Source: Pseudopyrenochaeta lycopersici
Taxonomy: Eukaryota; Ascomycota; Dothideomycetes; Pleosporales; Pseudopyrenochaetaceae
Reading direction: 5' to 3'
Assembly: GCA_003313425.1 (NCBI GenBank)
Contig: NHZP01000023.1
Location: 558,001-622,000, forward strand
Length of the DNA stretch: 64,000 bases
Shown here: positions 8,325-19,635 of the stretch, in pieces
How positions within the stretch are numbered: the first letter of the stretch is position 1
Layout: each line of letters begins with the position of its first letter
Notes under the pieces: model-generated
What the model was told of the DNA's origin: nothing
What the model saw: only the letters and a program-made list of their open reading frames with translations
The model's database searches: none
Program-made: the position numbers and the translations under genes

Positions 8325-10422
8325 ATGATTTCCTTAGCTACCATTTTCTCATTCGTCGTCCTACTTCTTGCTGCGACAGTCAATTTCGCTCATGCTTGCC
8401 CGTCATTTCGGCACGTACGCAGAAATGATACAAAAGCCTCCCAACTTATCAATGCAGCCATTGACAGCTTGGGCGGACACAAAGCATTGTCAAACTTGCA
8501 AGGTGTGACATATCAGTCTAATGAGTATGTCATGAAGCCTCCTTGCCTGACATTATTAACATCTCAGCGTATTCCGGGTCCGTACTATTATGCAGAATTA
8601 TCATTTATTCGAGACAGACCGATATGTCGTCAGCTCCGGCCTCCAGAATGTGTCATTCTCTTTCCAAAATCAAGGTTTCATGCAAAGAATTGACCGAAGC
8701 TTCGTCTCCTCGGGTAAATTTTGGTCAAGCGGACAATATATGCGGTTTCACTGCTAATGAACTTTCAGATCTCTTCATTTTCATCAGACCAGAGCTTGCT
8801 CCACGCAACTTCTCGATGGTGGCTAAAAGTGGTAGCGATGGTTTCGTATGCTTTGTCCAAGGCAACAACAACGTTTTTCTTCCTAAGAACCAGTCGTACG
8901 GATATGCTGATGGTATGCCTCGCAAATTACCTTTCGCTCACAGGAAAAACTTGCTGACATTTTCAGCCATGCTGACGGAGTATCTTCTGTTCCAAGCGCT
9001 CAAACTCTCCCCAAGGCTTCTGCTTGAGGTCTGAACTTTCTTCTGCACGCTACCTATAGAATGCTGACACATACACTAGGTGGATAAACATGATCTAACC
9101 GCAACGACGGTAGATTTTCGAGAGGCTACGCTTCCAGCAGGCGAGGACACATTGATGGTAACCCAGTTTTCGAACTAACTTTGCGCAGTGGTTGACGAAA
9201 AACTAAACATCACAGTTGTGTTCGATCCAGAGACCAATCTGCCTCTGCTCATCCGCGCTTTCGAAGACCATCCCATCCTAGGACGGACAACCAATGATCT
9301 GCAGCTCTTCAACTACACACAAGTAGATGGTCTCATGTTTCCTCGAACACAAAAGACAATTTATGGAGATGATGCCATCCTGGAAGAGACAATAGTCTCA
9401 CAAATATACGTCAACCCTCAATTTGGACAAGGTCACTTTGATGGGCTTGCTTTGAATGAGACGGAAACAACTCCTTCGCCTCCCAGAGCGGACCCCAAAT
9501 ATGGACATGCCGAGGTTAATGAATACTGGTCGAACACGATTTGGGCTGGTGCGTACACAGGTAGTCTCGAATTTCTCAATGTTACACAACCCGCAGACGA
9601 TCTACCCGGAGCACACTATCTCGTATTCTTGAATAACACCAATTTTGCCCAGCTTGTCCTTGAGTTCAAGGAGTCTGTCATTGTATTCGAGGCACCCCCT
9701 CATCAGTCAGAACTTGTCATTCAATGGATTAAGGAGAACCTTAAAAAGCCGATCTCTCATCTTTGGGTGAGTCTAGACGACGCCCATGTATGTGCAAGTG
9801 TCTAATTCTTCAACTAGGTCTCCCATCACCATCACGACCACAATTTTGATGTGGCCAGGTTTGTCGGAATCGGTGCGTCAGTCATCATTCCTGAGATGGC
9901 CGCGTCATATTGGAGCAAGATTCCAGGCATAAAACTCGTGACGTTCACGTAAGCTAGATGCTCTCCAACAACCGAGCTGGACTGACTGCTTGGGTAGTGA
10001 GGACAAGCCATACATATACACGGATGGCGAAATGCAAGCTCGTTTCCTTTGGCGACCTAACAATCCACACTCATCAGATTGGACGTATGCCATTGTGACC
10101 ACAGCGTGCCCTGATACAAACACGAGCATGCTTGCATATAACGCGGACATCGTCAGCACTAACTATGAATCCGATAGCAACCTTGCTCATTCGTGGCTTC
10201 TCCAGGCAATGAGTGATAGTTTGAGCAAGAACACAATGTAGGTTTAAACGTCTAGCCTTGGTAAACGGACTGACTGACAACTCAAGGGTGATACCCACGC
10301 ATGGACGGCCTCTATCTTTCTCTCAAGTCTACAAGCAGCTGGGCTCTCCATATCCCGACTTCAGTTCGACCAGCTTTGTGACTGGCGGGAATATTTGCTT
10401 GGATGTCGCTAAAGAGGTATGA
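8325..10422 (+). CDS. Secreted metallo-beta-lactamase-fold hydrolase, possibly broken by an in-frame stop
   Basis: The proposed exons are 8325-8524, 8568-8713, 8769-8912, 8967-9028, 9080-9157, 9188-9766, 9818-9948, 9998-10237 and 10287-10422. Together they give about 571 residues. The N-terminus is a signal peptide (LATIFSFVVLLLAATVNFAH). Exon 7 carries SHHHHDH, the HxHxDH zinc motif of the metallo-beta-lactamase superfamily. Several N-x-T/S sites fit a secreted protein. All exon joins keep frame except exon 5 to exon 6. There the 30 bases 9158-9187 are in frame but contain a TAA (9176-9178), and a 30-nt GT-CA intron is implausible. The exon 4 donor GTCTGA is also weak. Either a splice site was misread or the gene is a recent pseudogene. 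Fold assignment is firm, substrate unknown. It lies at the edge of the repeat island beside other decayed genes. Confidence 0.7.
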
Positions 10423-11021
10423 TCGCTATAAATAAAAGGACAAATACACACGAAATTGTTATTACGCGATTATTAGCGACTGTGTGTTGGGGCTAAAGGT
10501 CTTGGGTTGAGTTTCGCGGATGTGTCTGTACAGATGGGATGTTGGCACAAAGAGTATACTTGACACGACACCCAGCAACCGCGCTAGTGCCAAGGCGATG
10601 GTCAGACAAGCCACATTCAACAAATGATATTGAATAACTGCTGGACATATGCTGAAGCAATTACAGCAGCATCTGCTTATTACGTTCTCCTATATTGTGT
10701 GGTACATAAGACTAAAGCCGCTAACATATTAAGGTAGTTTGAAACAGAATACCACCGAATTACCATGTACTTTATTTGGATGGCTTGAGTGCTGTCGCTG
10801 TGTGATAGCCTTGTTTCCGTGTAATGTTGGACTTCGATAGACTTGCTGATTTTGGAATAGATTCGTGGGTAGCCGAACGGTGGGGAAAGATTAACTAATG
10901 TATTACACTTGAGGTTCACGGCTGTGCTTGATGCACCTAGATGGTGTTTCCACGAGCGACGTGTTTCAAAGGTGTGATGTTCGACTACCGATAACCCCTA
11001 TAGAGCCACCCGACCGAGTTG
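10423..11021. other. Intergenic, no gene seen
   Basis: This is the 3' side of the metallo-beta-lactamase gene and of the converging relic downstream. Small frames exist on the minus strand but show no recognisable motif or splice-supported extension. Confidence 0.5.
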
Positions 11022-11790
11022 CTAATCATCAACAGATAATTTATTAACACAGACAGTTGCATCAAACACTATTCCTTTTGTCACTAGGGTGAGCATCTTC
11101 TGCAGTTCATCATATTGAGTTCCATGGGCCCTTACGAGTCTCGCACAAGAGCCGCAGCCCGATACGTACATCCCATGATGCCCGCACGGACAACGAGAGC
11201 GCTTCTCGCCTGTATATGAAGTAAACAAACTCTGGAACTCGATTTTAGCTTCGCGTATTGTCTGATTCTGCGTCTGGTTATTGATTTCGTATTTGTATAA
11301 TGCCTTTATTTCGACTATAGTGCTGACGGCACCGAGGTAGCGATTCTTCTGTATCTAGTCGCGCAGGTCATGGAGGAGGTAATCTGCTTCTGCTTTGAGT
11401 CTGTTGTAGAGTGAATCGATGAAGCCTGTCTCCTTTGTCCAGAACAGGGGAACTTTGACAGACGCCGCATAAATTTCGGGATATACCTGAATGCGTCAGG
11501 GTCCGAGTCAATGAAGTAGGATTACCGGTACAGCGCCATGCCAACACCGCCTCGACAGTATTTTGTGCCTGTGAGCTTGTCTAAAACCTTGATGGCTTTT
11601 CCCATGCGAACTCATGGAAAAGAGCTTTTGCGGTGCCTACCATCCTGGATGACCTGCGCTTTACTATTTGTTTATGAAGGGAATAGGTAGAATGCAAAAA
11701 TACTGCCGGTGGCTGCTTACATAGTTTTAAATTCTTCATGTACAGTACTCTGGAGCCTTTCGTGTAGTAAGTTTTCCAATAGGTCTACAT
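11022..11790 (-). pseudogene. Pseudogene of an unrecognised Cys-rich fungal protein
   Basis: Read on the minus strand, one protein-like sequence continues through several lesions. It begins near 11780 (LLHERLQSTVHEEFKTM) and includes GTKYCRGGVGMALYR and YFIDSDPDAFRYIP. It ends with a Cys cluster CPCGHHGMYVSGCGSC and a natural TAG just before 11022. Lesions are TGA at 11612-11614, TAA at 11522-11524, a frameshift near 11490 and TAG at 11355-11357. The last 110 codons are open. The spaced Cys/His residues might bind zinc. I do not recognise the family. The composition is normal, so decay came from ordinary mutation rather than heavy RIP. Confidence 0.5.
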
Positions 11791-11999
11791 GTGCTAGGAG
11801 TAGAGAGCTGCTGGATCTTTGCCGAAAGGCCCAGCAACAGATATATGTGAAGCCGATGGAGACACTATAGCGATTGTATGGCTATTGGGAAGAGAGTGGC
11901 CTGGATTTATATAAGACAAAAGCTGAGGTGAAGGAACGTTTGTGTTATGAAACTGTTGAAACAATAATATGGGTAGAATTATCGTGGTCCGAAAAACTG

Positions 12000-12715
12000 T
12001 TGGCATCTAATTCACTGGGAAATGTTGCATCTTTGGCAGCGGCTGTTGGGGCCCCCAGGCCACTGTATCTGGTCAAACAACTGTCTTTGCCCGATGGTAA
12101 TAGCTGTGATGGGCACTGAAACTCTCCAGGATATGTGTACTGTCCAAGTCGAAGACATTGTCATGTTTTAAACATTCTATTTGGACGTCTAGCGCCTCCC
12201 ATGAAGATGAGAAGCTTCGGGGGATCTATCAACGTCGAATACGGCAGATATTGGGCCCATAATTTGCGGACTTTTAATGTATGATGAATCATTTGGTCCA
12301 CTGTTTCTTGTACTCGTGGCATTAGCTGTAGCTGGCAACAAATCTCGATCGTTCTTCTCTGGTATTTCTATATACGATGATTAGCTATCTTGAAATCAAT
12401 CTCCGGAATCAGTTCACCTTTCGCATCCACTACAATAGTGTGGGATTTCCGTTCTGCTTGGAGATTCGTATCGAGGTTCAGCAGTTCCGCGGCTTCCTCA
12501 CTGATCACTTGAAGAGCGCAGACTACCCCGAGAACCTTTTTGCGCAGCTTTAGGTAGGCATTGCAAAGCTCAGTATTTTCTTCCCTGAAAGCCTTATTAC
12601 GCTCGCTTTCCGTATTAGCTGCCATCCTTGTTGCCTCTTCCAGATCATTGATATAGGCGCATCGCCTCTCGCGGAAAAAACGCTGCGATAGACGGTTGCG
12701 GTGCCGCCTGTCCCT
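12000..12715 (-). pseudogene. bZIP transcription factor relic
   Basis: On the minus strand just upstream of 12625 the sequence encodes RRHRNRLSQRFFRERR. This matches the bZIP basic-region signature (N-R-x-S-Q-R-x-F-R). A heptad-like helix follows (YINDLEEATRMAANTESERN, then REENTELCNAYLKLRKKV), consistent with a leucine zipper that has some weak positions. A TAG near 12368 interrupts the frame. The same frame continues downstream with RVQETVDQMIHHTLKV and LWAQYLPYSTLIDPPKLL, resembling the C-terminal part of fungal bZIP proteins. No start codon or N-terminal exon was found upstream, although an acceptor-like TAATAG lies about 30 bases before the basic region. Probably a pseudogene; an intron over the TAG cannot be excluded. 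Confidence 0.5.
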
Positions 12716-13673
12716 CGAGCATTGGCAATTTACGTACTATTAATAATCAAAGCAATCACGTACAGCAGTGCCAAACAAGCAAGGTTGGGAAAATTAGTTT
12801 ACCTACTTTCTGCGTTATCTTTCGCGTGGTCAAGGTCAGATGCAATAGTGCAACGACGCCGCTTTCCCCTCGAAGGACGACTCTCATTTTGCATCATTGT
12901 TCGCACATACAATGAATGAGACTCAAGTAAATGTAGTAGAAAAGTGCTGCCAAAGCTGCAGGACCCAATTACAAAGGAAATGCTGACACTCGATAATCAA
13001 GTGGGAACCCCCCAGCAAGCGTCACTACCCAGAAACCTCACTTCTGAAACATCGAGACATACACAAAATGGCTTGCCAAAGTGTAACAGGTATTAGTGCG
13101 TAATACTTAATCAGCTGCCATTTATAATTATATATGATCTTTGACACTTTACGGATGATATTTGTTCTAGTTTCGCGCAACACCCCTTGAAATAAATTCC
13201 CTTAAAACCACTTTCTAGTGCCTGAACATGGATTGCTCAGCAATTTTCCCTAATAGTGTAGATCAATTATGCGCTTCCCAGGTACGTTCTTCCGCTGCAC
13301 CGCCCATAGCTCCGAGAAGATTCACGGTCGAAAAAATAATCTTTGACGGACGGCCTATCCATGCCCATCTATACTGCATAGAGAACAATATCTCACGCTT
13401 GAGTATAAGATCTTTCGATCCATTCGTAGGACTTATGATAAACTGCGTGCATAAATTAGAGCCTAAGCGCACCTTGTCTAGATCCATGCTGCTGAATTTG
13501 AATGGAGAGGATCGGGACTCGGTATCTTATCACAAAATTAGGGCAAGAAAGCCTCAAAGTATATAGTTGTATCAGTTGCTTTCATATTGATGTAGAAGTG
13601 TTAGAGAAATTTTCCAATTGCGACATATTGACTATTAAGTCTTGTTGCAATAGAGTTGTTCTTGCCTATCAAC
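12716..13673. other. Intergenic with unassigned short frames
   Basis: An ATG frame of 112 codons on the plus strand (13228-13566) and an overlapping minus frame (13263-13487) are present. Neither has a recognisable motif, splice-supported extension or coding-like repeats. Given the surrounding pseudogenes, the stretch may hold further relics. Confidence 0.4.
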
Positions 13674-14450
13674 TCAGGGGTAACCACAATTGATCGGCAG
13701 GACTTGCCCCACAATGAAAGAAGCTGTGTCTCCAAGCAAATAAGATAGACTAATCAGCAATTTCTTTAAGTTACTCTTCATGGGCAACATATTTAAAGCG
13801 TGATCCTGCATGAGGTTCCCTCCGTCTGGCGCAATTCTCTTGCGCGAGCTAGGACCACTCGTGTCATAGGAGTACCGGTCCATCCTGGCGGAACAAGATT
13901 GACACATACTCCTAGAGGAGCAAATTCTTCCGCTCAACCCTAGTTAACCGAAGGACAGCGTGCTTGCTAGCAGAGTATGCACCAAGGGTAGGATAGCCCT
14001 TCAGCGATGCGCCAGAGCCGGTCGGAACAAGGCTTGCTCGGCCGGACTTCGATGATGCATCCTTGGATGCCTCTATACGTCGTAGAAGCTCAGTGGTACA
14101 ATTCTAGGTGCCGCCCAAAGTGATGTCGATTACTCTCTCAAATGTTTCGTCGCTTTCGAGGCGCACTCCACTTAAAGAACAGATACTTGCACTAGTGATT
14201 TCATACACGTCCGGGCTAAGATTTGTGAATCATATGAAATATCTTGGATACAATTTTCTTCGAAGAGACATCTACGGAGCCATGGTAATGAAACTCTCAT
14301 GGTGGATGTCAGGCGGCGAGTGCACAGTCGCTCCAAGTTTGTCCAACTTTAACACCGTAGCCAGGCCAACACTGCTAACTGCTCCTGTAATTACAAATTG
14401 CTTTCGAGGCGTAAAACGCAGACATAATGATCTTGAAATCCAAGTCGGAA
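13674..14450 (-). pseudogene. Short-chain dehydrogenase/reductase pseudogene
   Basis: Minus-strand pieces in order are QFVITGAVSSVGLATV (the Rossmann TGxxxGxG region, with one Gly changed to Ser), VIDITLGGT (for the usual N-x-G-G-T), LVPTGSGASLKGYPTLG, AYSASKHAVLRLTR (the catalytic YxxxK), EEFAPLGVCVNLVPPGW, and TASFIVGQVLPINCGYP at the C-terminus. They lie in different frames and are separated by frameshifts and stops, including a TAG after LGGT. The order and spacing fit a classical SDR of about 250 residues. NAD(P)-dependent alcohol/ketone oxidoreduction would have been its role. It is clearly inactive. Confidence 0.75.
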
Positions 14451-14529
14451 TTGAATATATATTGTGTGACTTCGAAGCAGCCCTATTACCATGTATATAT
14501 GTGTTCACGATCGTGTGAGGAATGTACAA

Positions 14530-15600
14530 ATATTTTGGTAATCAGTTGCGGTAATGACCAAGGAGAAATCGTGACACAGATGTGGCAATATGCCAAGCAC
14601 ACCGACTTATATAGCATCAATGTATATTGCAAGAAACCTTGAGAAGGTAAAGACCGAATGGTTGATTCACTTTGCACATACGTGCCGGTTACCAAAGCTC
14701 TACTCAGCTTAACCCGGTGATACAAGTTTCTTGGTCGAGCGATCAAATTTTTAACATAAATTCAAATTGACAAAGTCTTGGCGCATGTGCAATTTTACGG
14801 TCTTCTACTTCTTAGCTCGATGGGACACGCACCCCTTGCGGTATGCTCAGACGTGCGAAAGCAGCAGCAAGTTCATGTAGATGATTGCATACTATTGTAA
14901 GGTAGCACAAGACTCAATTCTTCTAGTATTTACGCACTTATTTATCGTACTGCAAAGCTTGGTGTCAGATCTTAATAAGTACTCAAAGTTATGATTGAAA
15001 GTATATGCATAACGGCTTTGTAATACATAAAGACATGGGGCGTGGCTAGTTGCGTGCTATCAGTGTTTTACGACTTTAGTTGTACAATCAAATCACCTCG
15101 TTAAGTAGGCCGCATCTTTCGATCAAGAGTCCCCAACCAAACCTTTGTATACACCTTCTTCAAACTGTTGCGCAAAAGCAACACTTTCAGGGGCTCCATT
15201 GGGAATCATCTGCATGAACATGGTCGCAGCAATGCCAGTCTTCGACCAATCCACTCTAATATAAGTGCTCGCTATGGAGGTAATGAGAAAGTCAACAAAA
15301 TTGAAGAAGATACACTCTTACCCCGAGAAGATCGGGCATATTTGAGCACTGTAATGTTCTAGCTTTCCTGCGCCCTGTCTAGTCCTCAATATCGGTTAAA
15401 CTTTTTGATCAGACTTAACCCTTGATGTACTGCGTCGCCTTTTGGAATCAACGGTCTCAGGGCGGATTTGTCAGGCTCATGAACCATGGAAATCAATGCC
15501 CTTTGGTTTAAATCCTGTAGGGTAAAGATTTCATATAATTTTGCTCAACTCAGCAGGGGAGATCCTCCATCAAAGAACACAGCAAGCAACTTCCCATAAT
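14530..15600. other. Intergenic, no confident gene
   Basis: Only short frames were seen. A stretch near 15130-15250 hints at coding when read across frames but could not be assigned to a family. Confidence 0.4.
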
Positions 15601-15654
15601 CGCCTGGCGTGCCTCATACTCCATGCCCAGCAGTTGTGCCGTGCAGCATACCGG

Positions 15655-16220
15655 TAGTCGTATGGGTTATCAAGAGAGCCTTTCAAATTGAAACGGTCGA
15701 AGAAGTCCTCTGCTTGCAGAAAGTGCCAGCTCCAGAACCCTCATCCGGAGAAGTTCTCGTGGTGGTTGAGGTCACTGTTATCTGCCACGCGGATGCCCAT
15801 GTACTAAAAGGTCAAGGAGGTGGTTGGCTGGCTAAAACACCGATATAGAATAGAGCCATATCATTGGTATTGGCAGAGACGGTAGATTTGCAGAAAAAGT
15901 CGTAGTCTTGGCCGGGGCTGGAATAACAACGCAAGATGTTCTAGAGAGGGTGAAGTCATCGGGAACTTTGGTCTTAGTAGGAATTGGAGTGCCGAAGTTC
16001 AAGTTGTCCGCTCATACACTAATGTTGCGCAGCCTTGTCCTGTGTGGTTCTCGAGGCTCGACAATTGTCGAATATCGTCAAGTCTTAGATATGATCGCTG
16101 CAGGGCAGATAAAACCCAAGTTGCAGGAGGTTCCATTTTTAGAAATACTTGAAAGCCTTCAGAAGCTTGAGGGGGCTTGAGGTCGTTGGGCAACTTCTTG
16201 CTAGGCCAAACGCATAGAAC
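15655..16220 (+). pseudogene. Zinc-dependent alcohol dehydrogenase pseudogene with large internal deletion
   Basis: The 5' part encodes a GroES-like N-terminus: RAFQIETVEEVLCLQKVP, SSGEVLVVVEVT and ICHADAHVLKGQGGGW. The last contains the catalytic-zinc Cys region (usual form G-x-C-H-x-D). A TAG follows at about 15846. The next piece jumps to the C-terminal third: VVLAGAGITTQDVLERVKSS, GTLVLVGIG, LVLCGSRGSTIVEYRQVLDM and IKPKLQEVPF. About 130 residues, including the structural-zinc loop and most of the NAD-binding fold, are missing. A frameshift near 16170 moves the final VVGQLLARPNA out of frame. There is no ATG in the expected place. It once encoded an Adh-type enzyme and is not functional now. 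Confidence 0.75.
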
Positions 16221-16380
16221 TAGGTTTCATCTGAACAGTATAGGCACAGCAAGAGCTTTGTTATTCGATGGTCTTAAGTTGACCATGTATCATTGCTTCG
16301 AGCGCGGAAGAGAGACTATCGCAGAGCCCAGTTTTTTAGGTCCAGAATCAACTTATAAGGCTAACTTCCCATCCGCTCCA

Positions 16381-16851
16381 CTAAGCAAGTGAACTGCAGG
16401 CCTCATGCACCCCGGAGAATTGCATACAGTACGCCACAAGTTCATCCTCGCTGATAACTTTCGTGCCTTGTTGTTGATTTATTGGTATCAAATTTCTGTC
16501 CGAAAGATGGGGTCTGAGCTCCAGATTTTGGCTTCCTGGAGGCGGAAACACGTGAAAAGCCCATATGGCACTATCCGCATTTTGAAGCCAACAAGAATCC
16601 ATGCGGGCGTGAAAGTGGGATGTCACAACAAAATTAGGGTCTATACGGCGCTGGCCAGTTTCGGGGTCAAGTTGGGAGCGGAGTAAACTTGAGGCGGAGG
16701 GACGAAGAATTGGGTTTTGCCAGCCAGTCTGATTGAAAGAGAGATTATGCTGTAGAATTATTTCTCTGAGTCTCAAACCCGGAGAGTGGCGGTATCTGGC
16801 TTTTGCAAGATTGTGGATGACTATAAGGAGTGCAGAGATCTCACAGCCCAT
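16381..16851 (-). CDS. Hypothetical protein of 156 residues, doubtful
   Basis: A single ATG frame of 156 codons without introns. The sequence has Trp/Phe-rich stretches (WAFHVFPPP) and ordinary composition, but I recognise no domain, signal peptide or membrane segment. It lies between pseudogenes and the 3' end of the next gene, so it may be another relic or a chance frame. Confidence 0.25.
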   Translation of the reverse strand: MGCEISALLIVIHNLAKARYRHSPGLRLREIILQHNLSFNQTGWQNPILRPSASSLLRSQLDPETGQRRIDPNFVVTSHFHARMDSCWLQNADSAIWAFHVFPPPGSQNLELRPHLSDRNLIPINQQQGTKVISEDELVAYCMQFSGVHEACSSLA

Positions 16852-17134
16852 GGTGTGTTCGTTTTTCAGTCAAGCACCAGCGTCACCCTTCACGTGAAGC
16901 TAAAATGCCCCAGAGTAATTCTCAGAAAATCAAGATGAATAATCATTAATGAAGATGTACAAAGAAGCGAATACGACGTGTCCATGAGTCGCACCTGAAG
17001 GGAAAACATGCTTAGACTGGTAGATGCGCACTGAAGAGAGCGTTGGGTATATGGCAGAAACAGAACAGTGAGGCCCATCCAGACAAAATCGGTGTCCATG
17101 TAGAGTATAGCTTCGAAAGACAGAAGAAGCTGCA

Positions 17135-19635
17135 TTATGCGTTGATGATGAGGTTGCGTTGACTAGCGTCTTCAGGATAGTTTCCAAAGACAAATCGATA
17201 TAGCTCGCGTAGCCATTTGAATTGTTCGCTGCGAGCCAACCACTGCACTGACCGCCCAATCTCGAGAGCTGTTAATCTGCGAAGTGGCTGCGTGTGCACA
17301 GTCCGTAGCGTTGGATCTACGAGCACAAGTTTCCTATAGCTGTCAAATAATTGGCTTTGCCAAGGTATCGTTCCAAAGCTGTTTGAAGGCAATGCGCGGA
17401 CGAAGTCAGGGAGCGGTATTTGACGATTGTAGCCTGTATTGATTGCTGCTTTTATAATGAGACCCTTTAAGCGGATTAGATTGGGATCCTCTCGACCTGC
17501 AGTTGCCGTGGAGGAGGTATGCACTGAAGCATCAGAATAAGTCGAAAGATTAGAAGATGCAGACGACCAACGGTCGTGGGTCCGCGTCATGCCAGCCTCT
17601 GGACCCAGGACAAGGATATTGGGTACGTTGGGTTCATCAGCAGGGGAGAACTCTTCTCGATCATCGAAGATGGTTGTTGGCGTCTCTGGATGCATTGGGG
17701 TCGCCATCCTAGATGAGATTGCGGAGTGATATGAATCGTTAATACTGGAGGACCGTCCAGACCGCTCAGAATAGGCGATTTGGGAATGAGAGTGTGAAAC
17801 AGAAGTGGGTCCAGCGGAGAAGGCGTATTGTGTCGGTCGTGGGGTTCCGCGGTCTGGTCGCACTTGCGTCCATCCTTCGCGGAACAAGTCGCACAACTCC
17901 CAACAAGCTTGAATAGCAGAGCCCAGAAGTTCCTCATCAGCAGGCTTTCCGTCACGGCTATTCTGACGAAGGCTAAAAAGCATCTCTGCTAACGACCAGC
18001 ATGCATGCAACAGCGAGTCAGTCTCCTCAGGAAGAGAGGTCCGTTGCTTCATCAACCGATGACACAGCGTTAGGTAAAAGTCAAGAGTGCGTTCGCGGAA
18101 TGTCTCAGGTAGTGTGCGGTCGTGGGCATTGTAAAGATGGTTGTTGAGTTCAAAGCTGACTCTGAGGACTGAATCGGAAGCCTCATCGCCCCGCTGTCGC
18201 ACGTCGAATAGCGCCTGACAAAAGTCTCGACAAAGCTCCAGCGTGGGCTTGATCTGCGCTGACGGATTCTCATCCCTGCTTTCGTAAAGTTTCTGACACA
18301 GTCGCCAACACGTCCTCCAAGCGTGCTCTTGTATGTCAGCTCGCCCACCAGAATAGTGGAACATTCTCTGGCGATGATGCTGGCTTAGCTTCGCAAGCGA
18401 GTTGCACAGCGTCCAGCACTCATCCAAGGCGCTCTTGAGGGCAGCCACTTCCTTTTCTGATTCATTGATTCCATGCAATGCCTGGCCCATTGTCTGGGTG
18501 CCAATCGAAGCAGATTCACCGTCCTGGGATTGTGATGACTGACTGTCACCTTGGTCGATGATGACAGAGCTGGCTGATGAGTCGTTGGGGGCATTGTCGT
18601 CGTACTCTGCTATGTCTAGGCAAATTAGTAGGCACACCCTGTCTAGGACTCGACTTGCGTACCGGCGAGATTGACGCTCATGCGCACGCTGCGACGCTTG
18701 ATATCCTCCTCGTGGTCTTGGCGCGTTTGAGCGCGCGGGGTGCTACGGTCTGGAGGGCCCGACGTGACTGCCGTGTCGATTGGAGTTGTGTAGGCAGATG
18801 AGTGCTGTTCATGTTCAGCTTCTGGTGCCCTGGTTAGAGCGACATGAGCACGACCAACCTTTTCGTCCACGTCCGGAATCATGCTTGCTTCTGGTGTCGA
18901 GGGCGACTCGACGGCGGTGCTGTCAGACGTGTTGATGTTCGAGGAGGCAGCCGACATGCTCGTCCGATTCTGGGTCAAACATCAGCGGCCATGTCGTGCA
19001 ACCCTGGTAGAGGCATGGCATACAAACTGTTTGAAGTGGGCAGGCGCGTGGATGACGGATGGCGGAGCATCGTCCGAGTCTGCGCGCGTGCGCACAGGAA
19101 GGCTCGTGTCGAGCTTGTAAGGCTGGTAGAGGTTAGCTGGCGATGCGGGAGGGCAGTCTCGATGGCGTACCTTGGCCTGGCCGTCCTGGCTCGCGGGGCT
19201 CACGATGTCGTCGGTGGCCGGCGACCGGATGTCGCTCATGGCGTCGTCGCTGATGTGGTTCACCTGCGCGTCGTCTTCAATCTGCAGCGGGGGTCAGCCC
19301 CACGTGATGGCGTGGTGGTGCACGACAGCATCTACCTCGGTGTGGTCGGTATGCACGGTGCCATTGCTGTCGACGGGCGAGGGGTCGACAGTGGCCGGGT
19401 AGGGACTGGGCGGCGGGTGGAGGTGGTCGGACGCGTTTGAGGATCTTGGAGAGTCCATTAGCTTTGGCTTCTCAGCGACGTGATCGCCGGTCGCGTGCGA
19501 GGCAGGGCGGTCGCACCTATTTGAAAAGACATGGGCAAAGTTGGCGGGCGAGCTTGGCGAGTCGGTATAGGGACTGAAGGCTGACATGGACTTGAGGCCG
19601 CTCGGCGAGGGCATCAGTTGGGTCGCGGTTGCCAT
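17135..19635 (-). CDS. Conserved fungal protein of unknown function (765 aa, five exons)
   Basis: Read on the minus strand, the exons are 19336-19635, 19171-19281, 19024-19122, 18663-18969 and 17135-18615. All introns (47-54 bp) have GT-AG ends and fit the frame, giving 765 residues. The N-terminal 270 residues are Ser/Pro/Asp-rich and probably disordered. The middle (about residues 310-540) is helical, with repeated Cys/Trp/Leu patterns such as LDECWTLCNSLAKL and CWELCDLFREGW. A Ser-rich linker follows. The C-terminal about 110 residues form a compact domain (LKGLIIKAAINTGY to the end). No catalytic motif, signal peptide or membrane helix is visible. The pattern is familiar from conserved ascomycete proteins but I can assign no function. 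It diverges from the next gene across a 3.6-kb intergenic region. Confidence 0.75.

Noticed and set aside
9158..9187. A 30-nt intron in the metallo-beta-lactamase gene
   Set aside because: It would be far shorter than all other introns here (42 bp or more) and would end in CA. I report it as an unresolved in-frame stop instead.
13228..13566. 112-codon ATG frame as a gene
   Set aside because: No domain, no splice support and an overlapping opposite frame of similar length, in a pseudogene-rich stretch. It could be a relic, but I cannot support it.
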